Shown piece by piece: positions 46,521-54,595 of a DNA stretch of 64,000 nt. The position numbers and the translations under genes are program-made. The stretch spans positions 1 to 64,000 of the forward strand of contig JAICWO010000020.1 of assembly GCA_025934775.1 (NCBI GenBank), in the 5' to 3' direction. The number at the start of each line of letters is the position of its first letter. Position 1 is the first letter of the stretch. Below the pieces are notes generated by a model. It was not told the DNA's origin and did not search any database. It saw only the letters and a list, made by a program, of their open reading frames with translations. The stretch is from Gemmatimonadaceae bacterium. GTDB lineage: Bacteria; Gemmatimonadota; Gemmatimonadetes; Gemmatimonadales; Gemmatimonadaceae.

Positions 46521-46586
46521 TTACCGATTCCTTGCACGCCGCCGCCCGGGCGTCGCCCCGGAATCCGACTTGCAATTGAAAGCGAT

Positions 46587-46603
46587 ATGCGAAATATTTG
46601 CAT
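46587..46603. promoter_or_regulatory. Near-palindromic operator candidate for the Xre-RES pair
   Basis: atgcgaaatatttgcat is almost self-complementary, with an AAATATTT core. It sits 3 bases before ATG 46607. A -35-like ttgcaa (46571-46576) with a 17-base spacer to aatatt overlaps it. Autorepression by the Xre antitoxin is the likely use. Confidence 0.5.
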
Positions 46604-46606
46604 CTG

Positions 46607-46984
46607 ATGACCGCGCCCATCTTCGCCGCCCCGCGCCCGGACCCCGGGCCCGTGCTCGCCAAAGCCGTCCTCGCCGCGGCGGGCCGGCTCGGGCTCAAGT
46701 ATCGGCAACTCGGCGCGGTGATCGGCTCGAGCGAGGCGTCGATCTCGCGGCTGCAGCACGGGCGCGGACTCGACCCCGCGAGCAAGGAAGGCGAGCTCGC
46801 GCTGCTCTTTCTCCGGCTCTACCGCAGCCTGGACGCGCTCGTCGGCGGCGACGACGCGGCCGCACGCGACTGGCTGACTTCAGAGAATACTCATATCGGC
46901 GGCATCCCCGCCGATCGCATCCGCACCGTCGAGGGACTCGTCGATGTTGTCCAGTATCTGGACGCGATGCGCGGGCGCCTCTGA
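46607..46984 (+). CDS. MbcA/ParS/Xre-type antitoxin
   Basis: The 125-residue protein has an N-terminal Xre-like helix-turn-helix (YRQLGAVIGSSEASISRLQH). The MbcA/ParS toxin-binding region follows (LALLFLRLYRSLDALVGGDD, AARDWLTSENTHIGGIPADR, VEGLVDVVQYLDAMRG). This is the standard partner of RES toxins. ATG 46607 is used; a TTG at 46598 is upstream. It overlaps the toxin gene by 41 bases. Confidence 0.88.
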   Translation: MTAPIFAAPRPDPGPVLAKAVLAAAGRLGLKYRQLGAVIGSSEASISRLQHGRGLDPASKEGELALLFLRLYRSLDALVGGDDAAARDWLTSENTHIGGIPADRIRTVEGLVDVVQYLDAMRGRL

Positions 46985-47699
46985 GCGCCGCCCGCTCCGC
47001 CTCACCGCGTGGCGCGTCGTCGAGGCCCAGCACCAGGTCTCCACGCGCAAGCTCGTCGATTCCGTCGACGAGCAGATCGTCCTCGAGGAGCTGATCGACG
47101 CCGTGAAGCCGCTCGATCCCACGCGGGGACGGCTCCACTACCTGCTCTCGACGCCATTCCGCTACCCGCCGCTCGCGCACGGATCGCGCTTTGGCGCGCG
47201 CCACGAGCGCGGCATCTGGTACGGATCGGAGACGCGGCGCACCGCGTTCGCCGAGGTGGCGTACTACCGCCTGCTCTTTCTCGAGGGCACGCGCGCCACG
47301 TTTCAATCGCTCACGTCACAGCTCACCGCGTTCACCGTTCGCGCCCGCAGCGCACATGGCGTCGATCTGGCCGCACCGCCGTTCGATGCGCACCGCCGCG
47401 CGATCGCGTCGCCGCTGCGCTACGGTCCCACCCAGGCGCTCGGCGCCGCGATGCGCGCCGATAGCGTCGAGCTGTTTCGGTATCCGTCGGCGCGCGATGC
47501 ACGCGGCGGCGCGAACGTCGGCGCGTTCACGCCCACGGTGTTCGGCACGGCGAAGCCGCGCGGTCTGGAGACCTGGCACTGCACGGCCACGCGCCGCCGC
47601 GTGGAGCTGGCCAGCCGCGACTATTTCGCCCGTGAGACGTTCGTCTTTCCGCGCGAGGAATTCCTGGTCGGAGGCGTGCTGCCGTCGCCGGCCGTGTGA
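46944..47699 (+). CDS. RES-domain toxin (NAD+-degrading family)
   Basis: The 251-residue protein has an extended N-terminus and the RES core: RYPPLAHGSRFGARHERGIW, YGSETRRTAFAEVAYYRL, with the R-E-S-type conserved Arg (RFG), Glu (FAE) and a later Ser. RES toxins of Xre-RES pairs act as NAD+ phosphorylases or glycohydrolases and stop growth by depleting NAD+. The start ATG 46944 lies inside the antitoxin gene. Length exceeds short RES toxins because of ~50 extra N-terminal residues. Confidence 0.87.
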   Translation: MLSSIWTRCAGASERRPLRLTAWRVVEAQHQVSTRKLVDSVDEQIVLEELIDAVKPLDPTRGRLHYLLSTPFRYPPLAHGSRFGARHERGIWYGSETRRTAFAEVAYYRLLFLEGTRATFQSLTSQLTAFTVRARSAHGVDLAAPPFDAHRRAIASPLRYGPTQALGAAMRADSVELFRYPSARDARGGANVGAFTPTVFGTAKPRGLETWHCTATRRRVELASRDYFARETFVFPREEFLVGGVLPSPAV

Positions 47700-47761
47700 A
47701 GCGGGCAGGTGAATTGCAGTGGCTGGTGGCGAACTCGCCATGGATCTTTGCAGGTTTCGGC

Positions 47762-48391
47762 ATGCCGGCCATCTACGACATCTCGCTTCCCGTTCACAAC
47801 GGTGGGTTAACCTATCCCGGCAACCCGCCGATCGAAATCGAATTACAGCAGTCGATCGCGAAAGGCGCGGGTGCGAACGTGTCGGCGCTCCGATTCGGGT
47901 CGCACACCGGAACGCACGTCGACGCGCCCAAGCACTTCTTCGACGACGGCATCGGCGTCGACGTGCTTCCGCTCGACGTGCTGATGGGACCCGCGGTGCT
48001 CGTCGCCGTCGCCGACGATGTGATGGCCGTGGGCGAAGCGGAGCTTCGGATGCACGAGCTCACCGGCCACACGCGTATTCTCATTCGGACGCGGAACTCG
48101 CGCTTCATCCGCGAGCCGGATTTTCATCGCGACTACACGTACCTCGCTCCGGACGGCGCCGAGTATCTCGCGGCGATTGGAATGAAGCTGGTGGCGGTCG
48201 ACTATCTGTCGATCGAGCAGTTTCATTCCGGACATCATCGCACCCATCGCACGCTGCTGGGCAACGGCATCATCATCGTAGAAGGCGTGGACCTCTCGGC
48301 GCCGCCCATGGGGCCGTACGAGCTGCGCGTGCTGCCGCTTCGCTTGGCCGGCCTCGACGGCGCGCCCGCACGCGCGGTGCTCATCGGCTGA
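47762..48391 (+). CDS. Cyclase-family metal hydrolase (kynurenine-formamidase-like)
   Basis: The 209-residue protein contains the family metal motif HTGTHVDAP (48-56), DISLPVHNGGLTYPGN at the start and a distal HHRTHRTLLGNGIIIVEGVD. These Mn/Zn enzymes hydrolyse amides such as N-formylkynurenine or close ring systems. There is no kynurenine pathway nearby, so the substrate is open. ATG 47762 is the family start; the frame remains open for 22 codons upstream. It shares one base with the next gene (TGATG). Confidence 0.87.
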   Translation: MPAIYDISLPVHNGGLTYPGNPPIEIELQQSIAKGAGANVSALRFGSHTGTHVDAPKHFFDDGIGVDVLPLDVLMGPAVLVAVADDVMAVGEAELRMHELTGHTRILIRTRNSRFIREPDFHRDYTYLAPDGAEYLAAIGMKLVAVDYLSIEQFHSGHHRTHRTLLGNGIIIVEGVDLSAPPMGPYELRVLPLRLAGLDGAPARAVLIG

Positions 48392-48999
48392 TGCCGGATA
48401 TTGCGCTCGTGCTGTTCGACATTGGCGGTGTGCTCGGGAGCAACGGCTGGGACCGCGAGCAGCGCGCGGCCGCCATTGAACGCTTCGGCCTCGACGCCGA
48501 GGATTTTCAGTACCGTCACGAGGAGACCGTTGGCGCGCTCGAGGCGGGCCAGATCTCGCTCGACGAGTATCTGGACGTCGCGGTCTTCTGCGAGGCGCGG
48601 AACTTCACGCGCGACGAGTTTCGGCGTTTCATGTTCGCGCAGAGCGAGCCGTGGCCCGACAGCATCGCCGTCGCGCGCGACCTCGCGCGCACCGGCGTGC
48701 GGATGGCGACGCTCAACAATGAGAGCGAGGAGCTGAACGAATATCGCATCGACCACTTCGGGCTCTGCGACGTCTTTCCCACGTTCTTCACGTCCTGCTG
48801 GCTCGGCGTGCGCAAGCCGACGCACGAGATCTACGCGCGCGTGCTCGGGATGACGCAGTCCGAGCCCGGCGAGACGCTGTTCGTCGACGATCGCGCACAG
48901 AACCTCCGCCCCGCGGCGGCGCTGGGAATGAACACGATTCGGTACGAGTCGGCGGCTCAGTTACGGAGCGGACTCGAGGCGCATGGATTGCTCCGCTAG
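48391..48999 (+). CDS. HAD-superfamily hydrolase, subfamily IA
   Basis: The 202-residue protein has motif I at VLFDIGGVLG (nucleophile D10; the usual second Asp is Gly, as in many IA members), motif II ATLNNES, motif III Lys in GVRKPTHEIY and motif IV LFVDDRAQNL. A helical cap lies at about 20-80. It is likely a phosphatase or dehalogenase with unknown substrate, translationally coupled to the cyclase gene. Confidence 0.87.
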   Translation: MPDIALVLFDIGGVLGSNGWDREQRAAAIERFGLDAEDFQYRHEETVGALEAGQISLDEYLDVAVFCEARNFTRDEFRRFMFAQSEPWPDSIAVARDLARTGVRMATLNNESEELNEYRIDHFGLCDVFPTFFTSCWLGVRKPTHEIYARVLGMTQSEPGETLFVDDRAQNLRPAAALGMNTIRYESAAQLRSGLEAHGLLR

Positions 49000-49157
49000 G
49001 GCGACCGTTCGGGGCCGCCCCGGTGCTCGAGTGTGTCGCGCGGGTGTGCTGGATGCGCGCGCATCGGCTTGGAATAGATGGAACTACTAATTAGCGAAAT
49101 AGAATGAGGCAAACGCAGTCATGTGCTTGGTTTGTGCGGCCGGAGCTCGCAACGATC

Positions 49158-49208
49158 TCTCGGCTCGTGGCGCGGGTGACCGTCGGCCACTCGCGCCACG
49201 AGCCGAGA
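49158..49208. repeat. Perfect 17-base-pair hairpin
   Basis: tctcggctcgtggcgcg at 49158-49174 pairs with cgcgccacgagccgaga at 49192-49208 around a 17-base loop. It merges with the cctcgac...gggatgaca repeat to its right. Confidence 0.85.
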
Positions 49209-49220
49209 TCCCTCGACTCC

Positions 49221-49403
49221 CTCGCTGCGCTCGGTCGCTCGGGATGACAGTGGGGGGAATCGCGGTGCTCGGTCGCTCGGGATGACAGTGGGGGAATCGC
49301 GGTGCTCGGTCGCTCGGGATGACAGTGGGGGGAATCGCGGTGCTCGGTCGCTCGGGATGGCGGTGGGGGGGAGAATCGCGTGATCGGCCGCTCGGGATGA
49401 CAT
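49221..49403. repeat. Tandem array, ~38-base unit, five copies
   Basis: The unit gctcggtcgctcgggatgac followed by agtgggggaatcgcggt begins near 49229, 49267, 49304, 49342 and (diverged) 49382, with spacings of 38, 37, 38 and 40 bases. It is built from the right arm of the GTCATTCCGAGC-type palindrome seen at 31902. Confidence 0.9.
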
Positions 49404-49420
49404 GAACCTCCACCGCACAC

Positions 49421-49541
49421 CACTCTCCACTCTCCACTCTCCACTCTCCACTCTCCACTCTCATCTCTCCACTCTCCACTCTCCACTCTCCACTCTCATC
49501 TCTCATCTCTCATCTCTCCAACCTCCAACCTCCAACCTCCG
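49421..49541. repeat. Heptamer microsatellite tract (actctcc / atctctc / aacctcc)
   Basis: About 17 heptamer-like units run without interruption: several actctcc copies, then atctctc copies, then three aacctcc. One strand is therefore almost purely C/T with spaced A. The tract ends 6 bases before the gnd ATG, replacing any Shine-Dalgarno. Confidence 0.92.
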
Positions 49542-49546
49542 CTGTT

Positions 49547-50449
49547 ATGCAACTCGCGATGATTGGTCTCGGCCGCATGGGCGGCAACATGGTCGAGCGC
49601 TTGATGCGGCACGGGCACTCGCTCGTTGCCTTCGACCGCAGCTCGGACGCGGTCGACAAGTACGTCCAGATGGGCGCGACCGGCGCGGACGATCTGAAGA
49701 AAGTCGTTGCCGCGCTGCGCGCGCCGCGCATCGTCTGGATCATGGTGCCCGCGGGTGATCCCACGCAGCAGACCGTCGACACGCTCGCCTCGCTGCTCTC
49801 GCCCGGCGACATCATCATCGACGGCGGCAACTCCAACTTCCACGACACCATGCGGCGCGGGCAGGAGCTCGCGGCGAAGAAGATCGCGTTCATCGACTGC
49901 GGCACGAGCGGCGGCGTCTGGGGATTGGAGAACGGCTACTGTCTCATGGTCGGCGGCAGCGACGAGGCGGTGAAGCACTGCGAGCCGATATTCACCGCAC
50001 TCGCGCCGGAGAAAGGCTACGCGCACGTCGGACCGACGGGCGCCGGCCACTACGTGAAGATGGTGCACAACGGGATCGAGTACGGCCTGCTCCAGGCGTA
50101 CGCCGAAGGGTACGAGATCCTGCACGCGTCCAAGCAGTTCCCGCAACTCGATCTCGAGCAGATCGCGAACGTCTGGCAGTACGGCAGCGTCGTCCGCTCG
50201 TGGCTCAACGAGCTCGCGGCGTCCGCGTTCTCGCGCGACGCGTCGCTCGCCGACATCAAGGGGTGGGTCGCCGACAGCGGCGAAGGGCGCTGGACCGTGC
50301 AGGAGGCGATCGACCTCGACGTGCCGGCCCCGGTGATCACGCTCTCCCTTCAGGCGCGCTTCCGGTCGCGCCAGACCGACTCGTTCGGCGCCAAGGTCAT
50401 CGCCGCCCTGCGCAATGAATTCGGCGGCCACGCCGTGAAACGCTCATGA
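49547..50449 (+). CDS. gnd: 6-phosphogluconate dehydrogenase, short (GndA-like) form
   Basis: The 300-residue enzyme oxidatively decarboxylates 6-phosphogluconate to ribulose 5-phosphate. Visible are the Rossmann GLGRMG (7-12), DGGNSNFHDT, the substrate-site CGTSGGVWGLENGYCLMVGG, the catalytic Lys in GHYVKMVHNGIEYG, and the C-terminal LSLQARFRSRQTDSFGAKV. The ~300-residue length marks the short, often NAD-preferring type. It overlaps zwf by ATGA, so both steps of the oxidative pentose phosphate pathway are co-translated. The repeat tract abuts its start. Confidence 0.95.
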   Translation: MQLAMIGLGRMGGNMVERLMRHGHSLVAFDRSSDAVDKYVQMGATGADDLKKVVAALRAPRIVWIMVPAGDPTQQTVDTLASLLSPGDIIIDGGNSNFHDTMRRGQELAAKKIAFIDCGTSGGVWGLENGYCLMVGGSDEAVKHCEPIFTALAPEKGYAHVGPTGAGHYVKMVHNGIEYGLLQAYAEGYEILHASKQFPQLDLEQIANVWQYGSVVRSWLNELAASAFSRDASLADIKGWVADSGEGRWTVQEAIDLDVPAPVITLSLQARFRSRQTDSFGAKVIAALRNEFGGHAVKRS

Positions 50450-52029
50450 GCAATCCCATCGTCTCTCCGCGCCCCGCCACGGTCGTGCGGGCGGCGGTCC
50501 GCGACCGCGCCGACCCGTGCACGATGGTCATCCTCGGCGCCCTCGGCGACCTGAGCAGCCGCAAGCTGCTGCCGGCGATATACCAGTTGATGAAAGAGCA
50601 TTTAGTCAACGAAGACTTCCTCGTGCTCGGCGTCGGCCGCGACGACGCGCAGACGGACGACGACTTCCGCGCGCACATGCGGCAGGCGCTCAACGAGTCG
50701 GACGAGATCCACGGCATCGACGACGAGCTCTGGGAGGAGCTCTGCAAGCGCCTCCATTTCGTCTCCGCCGACCTCACGAGCGCCGACGATTACCAGAAGA
50801 TCGCCGCCTGCCTGGAGCTGATCGAGCGGAAGCGCGCGCCGGAGCACCGCAACCGGCTGTTCTACCTCGCCGTGCCGCCGAGCATCTTCGAGCCGATCGT
50901 GCGCAACCTGTCCAAGAGCGGCCTCGCGCCGCGCACGCGGGTCGCCGACGAACGGCCGTGGACACGCGTGGTCATCGAGAAGCCCTTCGGCCGCAGCCTC
51001 GAGGACGCGCAGCGCCTCAACGACCTGGTGCTCGGCCTGTTCGCCGAGCACCAGACGTACCGCATCGATCACTACCTGGGGAAGGAGACGGTCCAGAACG
51101 TCCTCGTCCTCCGGTTCGCGAACTCGATCTTCGAGCCGATCTGGAACCGGCAGTGGATCCATCACGTGCAGATCACGGCGGCGGAGGAAGTCGGCGTCGG
51201 CGAGCGCGGCAAGTACTACGAGGAAGCGGGCGTGGTGCGCGACATGTTCCAGAACCACCTGCTCCAGCTCCTCTCGCTGACCGCGATGGAGCCGCCGGCG
51301 CAGATGAGCGCGAACTCCGTGCGCGACGAGAAGGTGAAAGTGCTCAAGTCCATCCGCTGGCTCACGCCGGAAACGATCCCGGACAACGCCGTGCGCGCGC
51401 AGTATACCGCCGGCACGATCGACGGCGAGCACGTGCCCGGCTATCACGAGGAGAAGGACGTCTCCCCCGACTCGCTCGTGCCGACGTTCGCCGCGGTGCG
51501 ATTGTTCGTCGACAACTGGCGCTGGAACGGCGTGCCGTTCTACCTGCGCTCCGGCAAACGGATGGCGAAACGCGAGTCGGAGATCGCCGTTCAATTCCGC
51601 TCGCCGCCCCACATGATGTTCGGCCAGCAGACGCGCGAGTCGCTTCGAGCCAACACGCTCGTCATGCGCGTGCAGCCGAACGAAGGCGTCGCGCTCGATT
51701 TCGAGGTCAAGGTGCCGGGCGCGGCGGTGGCGCTCACGTCGAACATCGAGATCGCGCCGGTCGACATGGAGTTCGACTACGCGCAAGCGTTCGGCGAGGT
51801 CTCCGCGCCGGCGTACGAGACGCTGCTCCTCGACGTGATGATCGGCGAGGCCACGCTCTTCACCCGCAGCGACGAGGTCGAGGCGGCCTGGCGAGTTGTT
51901 GATCCTTTAATTCAATATTGGGAAAGCAACAAGCCGCGGCGCATGCCGACCTACGCCGCCGGGAGCTGGGGCCCGCGCGAGGCCGACGAGCTGATCGAGG
52001 AAGACGGGGTGGAGTGGCGCGACGGGTGA
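50446..52029 (+). CDS. zwf: Glucose-6-phosphate 1-dehydrogenase
   Basis: The 527-residue enzyme oxidises glucose 6-phosphate to the 6-phosphogluconolactone using NAD(P)+. The dinucleotide motif is GALGDLSSRK (31-40; the usual ASGDL has Leu for Ser). The active-site motif RIDHYLGKE lies at 206-214, and RVVIEKPFGRSLEDA precedes it. Length and C-terminal domain are normal. Second gene of the gnd-zwf operon. No pgl (lactonase) gene is adjacent. Confidence 0.96.
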   Translation: MSNPIVSPRPATVVRAAVRDRADPCTMVILGALGDLSSRKLLPAIYQLMKEHLVNEDFLVLGVGRDDAQTDDDFRAHMRQALNESDEIHGIDDELWEELCKRLHFVSADLTSADDYQKIAACLELIERKRAPEHRNRLFYLAVPPSIFEPIVRNLSKSGLAPRTRVADERPWTRVVIEKPFGRSLEDAQRLNDLVLGLFAEHQTYRIDHYLGKETVQNVLVLRFANSIFEPIWNRQWIHHVQITAAEEVGVGERGKYYEEAGVVRDMFQNHLLQLLSLTAMEPPAQMSANSVRDEKVKVLKSIRWLTPETIPDNAVRAQYTAGTIDGEHVPGYHEEKDVSPDSLVPTFAAVRLFVDNWRWNGVPFYLRSGKRMAKRESEIAVQFRSPPHMMFGQQTRESLRANTLVMRVQPNEGVALDFEVKVPGAAVALTSNIEIAPVDMEFDYAQAFGEVSAPAYETLLLDVMIGEATLFTRSDEVEAAWRVVDPLIQYWESNKPRRMPTYAAGSWGPREADELIEEDGVEWRDG

Positions 52030-52033
52030 GGCC

Positions 52034-52057
52034 AAACATTAGAGCGCGTTAATGTTT
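52034..52057 (+). terminator. Low-GC hairpin after zwf
   Basis: aaacatta/taatgttt arms around an 8-base loop lie 4 bases after the zwf stop. There is no strong T-run. Confidence 0.45.
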
Positions 52058-52215
52058 CGCGCGGTCGATTCCGGTCTTGACGTGCGAACCGGGCGGTGTA
52101 GTCTGATCGTCACCTCGCCTACCCTGCGGAATCGCGGGTCCGCAGACGCTTCTCACGCCGCCGCGAACCATCCGTCGTGCCCTCCTCCACACAAAGCGAC
52201 GCGCTCGACCGCCAA

Positions 52216-52779
52216 TCAGGCGCCCAGGAGGCGCTTCAACCAGTCGTCGGCGATCACGTCGATGACCAGGTGCACGCGCGCGTCCGCGCCGTCGTTCCGG
52301 ACGGCGTGCGGATCGGAGAGGCGCAGGTACCAGCACTCCCCTTCACCCATGCGCACGGGCCGCTGATTCAGCATGAAGGTGACGCCCGGGTTGGTCGCGA
52401 CGGGAACGTGCAGGCGCGCAAAGCCCGACTCGACGTCCAGATCATGGTCCCGATGCTCGAGAATGACCGAGCCGGGGTCGAGCCGCATGAGACGGACGGA
52501 TTGCAACGGGCAGGAGAAGGCGCCGAGCACCTCGCGAAAGTAGGCGCACGCATCGAGCACCGGCGTGTCGCTAAACTCCGTGCACCCCGGGTCGGAGTAG
52601 ATCGCCTGCACCGGGTGCGTCGCGTAGGCCGGGCCACGCAGCGCGATGGCGGACCAGGTGCCCTCATAATTCCGTTTCACGAAGTGGTCGGTCCAGCCGA
52701 TCTCCTCGGCGACCGCAAGATCGGCGCGCAGGCGTTTGGGGTCGAAGTCGAGCGGGAGGCGAACGGCGTCGGGGATCAT
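52216..52779 (-). CDS. Aspartyl/asparaginyl beta-hydroxylase-like 2OG-Fe(II) oxygenase
   Basis: The 187-residue protein matches the AspH domain: KRNYEGTWSAIALRG, MRLDPGSVILEHRDHDLDVE, HVPVATNPGVTFMLNQRPVR, MGEGECWYLRLSDPHAVRND and VHLVIDVIADDWL. Metal ligands are probably H109 and H158, with R168 for 2-oxoglutarate and D111 near the iron. AspH proteins hydroxylate Asp or Asn side chains, usually on proteins or peptides. It is divergent from a sulfotransferase gene and near two tail-collar genes; the target could be local. No signal peptide. Confidence 0.85.
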   Translation of the reverse strand: MIPDAVRLPLDFDPKRLRADLAVAEEIGWTDHFVKRNYEGTWSAIALRGPAYATHPVQAIYSDPGCTEFSDTPVLDACAYFREVLGAFSCPLQSVRLMRLDPGSVILEHRDHDLDVESGFARLHVPVATNPGVTFMLNQRPVRMGEGECWYLRLSDPHAVRNDGADARVHLVIDVIADDWLKRLLGA

Positions 52780-52862
52780 GCGCCGGAGTTTCGTCGCTCG
52801 CGCGCCGCGGCGTCAAGGCGCGCGCGGCGCACGCATCTCGTGCGGCTCGGGCGGGCGGCGCG

Positions 52863-53885
52863 ATGACCGAGCGGCGTGTGCCGAGTCGCATCGTCTGGAC
52901 GGATCGCGGACCCGAGGTCGAGTGGCTCGCGACCGACGGCCGGCGGCACGAAGAGCCGTTCTTCGAGCAGACGCTGCGTGCGCTCTCGCGGCTCGAGGTC
53001 AATCGGCGACAGGCTCTGCGACGGACGCCGATCGAGGAGCTCGCGGCTGACGTCGAGGCGCGCACGCCGGCCGCTTTCATCTTTCACGTGTCGCGCTGCG
53101 GCTCCACGCTCCTGTGCCAGATGCTCGCCTCGCTCGAGGACAGCGTCGTGGTGTCGGAGGCGCCGGTATTGGATGACGTGCTCCGCGGCCGACGGGATGA
53201 TCCGAGCATCGATCCCGACGATCGCGTCGCGTGGCTCCGCGGCGCGGTGAGCGCACTGCTCGGCGGAGTGCCGGGAGCGCGGCGCGCGTTCGTCAAGCTC
53301 GACGCGTGGCACATCTTCGAGCTGGCGACCGTCCGCCGGGCATTCCCCGTGACGCCATTCGTGTTCGTATTCCGCGATCCGATCGAAGTGCTCGTGTCGC
53401 TGTCGCGGATGCCGAGCCTGGCGCTCGTGCGGGACACGGTGACCGCCGAACAGCTCGACCTGCCGACGAGCGTTCGCGACTCGCTCAGTCGCGAGGAGCT
53501 CGCCGCCGCGGTAGTGGGCGCGATCTACCGTGCGGCGCACCGTCATCGCGACGATCTGGTACCCATCGCGTACGATCAGCTTCCGGCGCTCGCGTGGCGT
53601 GCGATGCCGGGGTGCGCATTCACCGAACGCGAGATCGATCGCATGCGAGCGGCGGCTGAACGCGATGCGAAAGATCCGTCGCGCGCGTTCGAGCGCGACA
53701 CGGCGGAGAAGCGCCGGTCCATCTCGTCGACACTCAGCGCGGCACACGAGCGCTGGAGCAGTGATCCGTACGCGGCTTGGCTCGCCGCGGTCGCGCGCGA
53801 GCCGCGGGGACGCGTCGTCGGATCTGCCGCCGCCGGGGAGCTTCGCCCCGCGGCTGAAGTACCCTTCGCGCGGGTCCACGCGTGA
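52863..53885 (+). CDS. Sulfotransferase-fold protein 1
   Basis: The 340-residue protein has the PAPS 5'-phosphosulfate-binding loop in FHVSRCGSTLLCQMLASLED and a 3'-phosphate-binding stretch PFVFVFRDPIEVLVSLSRMP. It belongs to a divergent bacterial branch distinct from the two YPKSGNTW proteins at 59-61 kb. The N-terminal ~70 residues (SRIVWTDRGPEVEWLATDGR) may be an extra module. It transfers sulfate to a hydroxyl or amine; the acceptor is unknown. It precedes the two tail-collar genes on the same strand by 42 bases. Confidence 0.78.
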   Translation: MTERRVPSRIVWTDRGPEVEWLATDGRRHEEPFFEQTLRALSRLEVNRRQALRRTPIEELAADVEARTPAAFIFHVSRCGSTLLCQMLASLEDSVVVSEAPVLDDVLRGRRDDPSIDPDDRVAWLRGAVSALLGGVPGARRAFVKLDAWHIFELATVRRAFPVTPFVFVFRDPIEVLVSLSRMPSLALVRDTVTAEQLDLPTSVRDSLSREELAAAVVGAIYRAAHRHRDDLVPIAYDQLPALAWRAMPGCAFTEREIDRMRAAAERDAKDPSRAFERDTAEKRRSISSTLSAAHERWSSDPYAAWLAAVAREPRGRVVGSAAAGELRPAAEVPFARVHA

Positions 53886-53926
53886 TTCGCGCCGCATCCA
53901 CCATCCTTCTCCACATGAGGTGAACC

Positions 53927-54532
53927 GTGGAAGTATTCATCGGAACGATCCTGGGGTTCGGGTTCAACTTCGCTCCGCGGGGCTGGGCGCTCTGTCAGGG
54001 GCAGACGCTTTCGATCGCGCAGAACCAGGCGCTGTTCGCGTTGCTCGGCACCACCTACGGCGGCAATGGTGTGAGCACCTTCCAGCTTCCGGACCTTCGC
54101 GGCCGCCTGGCTGTCGGTCAGGGGCAGGCACCCGGGCTGCAGTCGTACAACCTCGGCCAAGTGGGCGGCGTCGAGCACGTGTCGCTCACCCAGCAGCAGA
54201 TGCCCTTGCACACGCACACGGCGAACGCGACCTCGAACTCCACGTCGACGTCCACCTCGACGTTGAACGCGGCGACCGCCCAGGGCTCGGTCGCGCTGCC
54301 AGGAGGCCACGCGCTCTCGGGCGCCAATGGGACGCTGATCTACAAGCCGGTCACGGCGGGCCAGACCGTCCCGATGGCACCGGAATCGGTGGGGACGACC
54401 ACCACCACGACGACGAATACCACGGTGACGGTCGCGCCGGCCGGTGCGGGTTTGCCGGTGTCCATACAGCAGCCGTACCTCTGCATCAACTACAGCATCG
54501 CATTGCTCGGAATCTTTCCCAGCCGCAACTAA
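53927..54532 (+). CDS. Phage-tail-collar (microcystin-dependent-protein-like) protein 1
   Basis: The 201-residue protein has an N-terminal collar fold: GTILGFGFNFAPRGWALCQG, GNGVSTFQLPDLRGRLAVGQ. Then come SLTQQQMPLHTHTA, a Ser/Thr/Asn-rich low-complexity arm and the C-terminal QPYLCINYSIALLGIFPSRN. Such proteins resemble tips of tail fibres and often occur as two or three tandem genes unrelated to prophages. GTG start, with gaggtg upstream. No signal peptide. Confidence 0.88.
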   Translation: MEVFIGTILGFGFNFAPRGWALCQGQTLSIAQNQALFALLGTTYGGNGVSTFQLPDLRGRLAVGQGQAPGLQSYNLGQVGGVEHVSLTQQQMPLHTHTANATSNSTSTSTSTLNAATAQGSVALPGGHALSGANGTLIYKPVTAGQTVPMAPESVGTTTTTTTNTTVTVAPAGAGLPVSIQQPYLCINYSIALLGIFPSRN

Positions 54533-54595
54533 GTCTTCGCTCCGCGCCCGCTGTTCGAGATGGGCGCTCTCTTCGCATCTCACATGAGGTGACAC

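Noticed and set aside
49087-49506. Minus-strand ORFs with repeated WRVESGE peptides
   Set aside because: These are translations of the heptamer and 38-base tandem repeats, with no start signal or conserved domain.
49158-49541. CRISPR array
   Set aside because: Repeats are contiguous without unique spacers and there are no cas genes.
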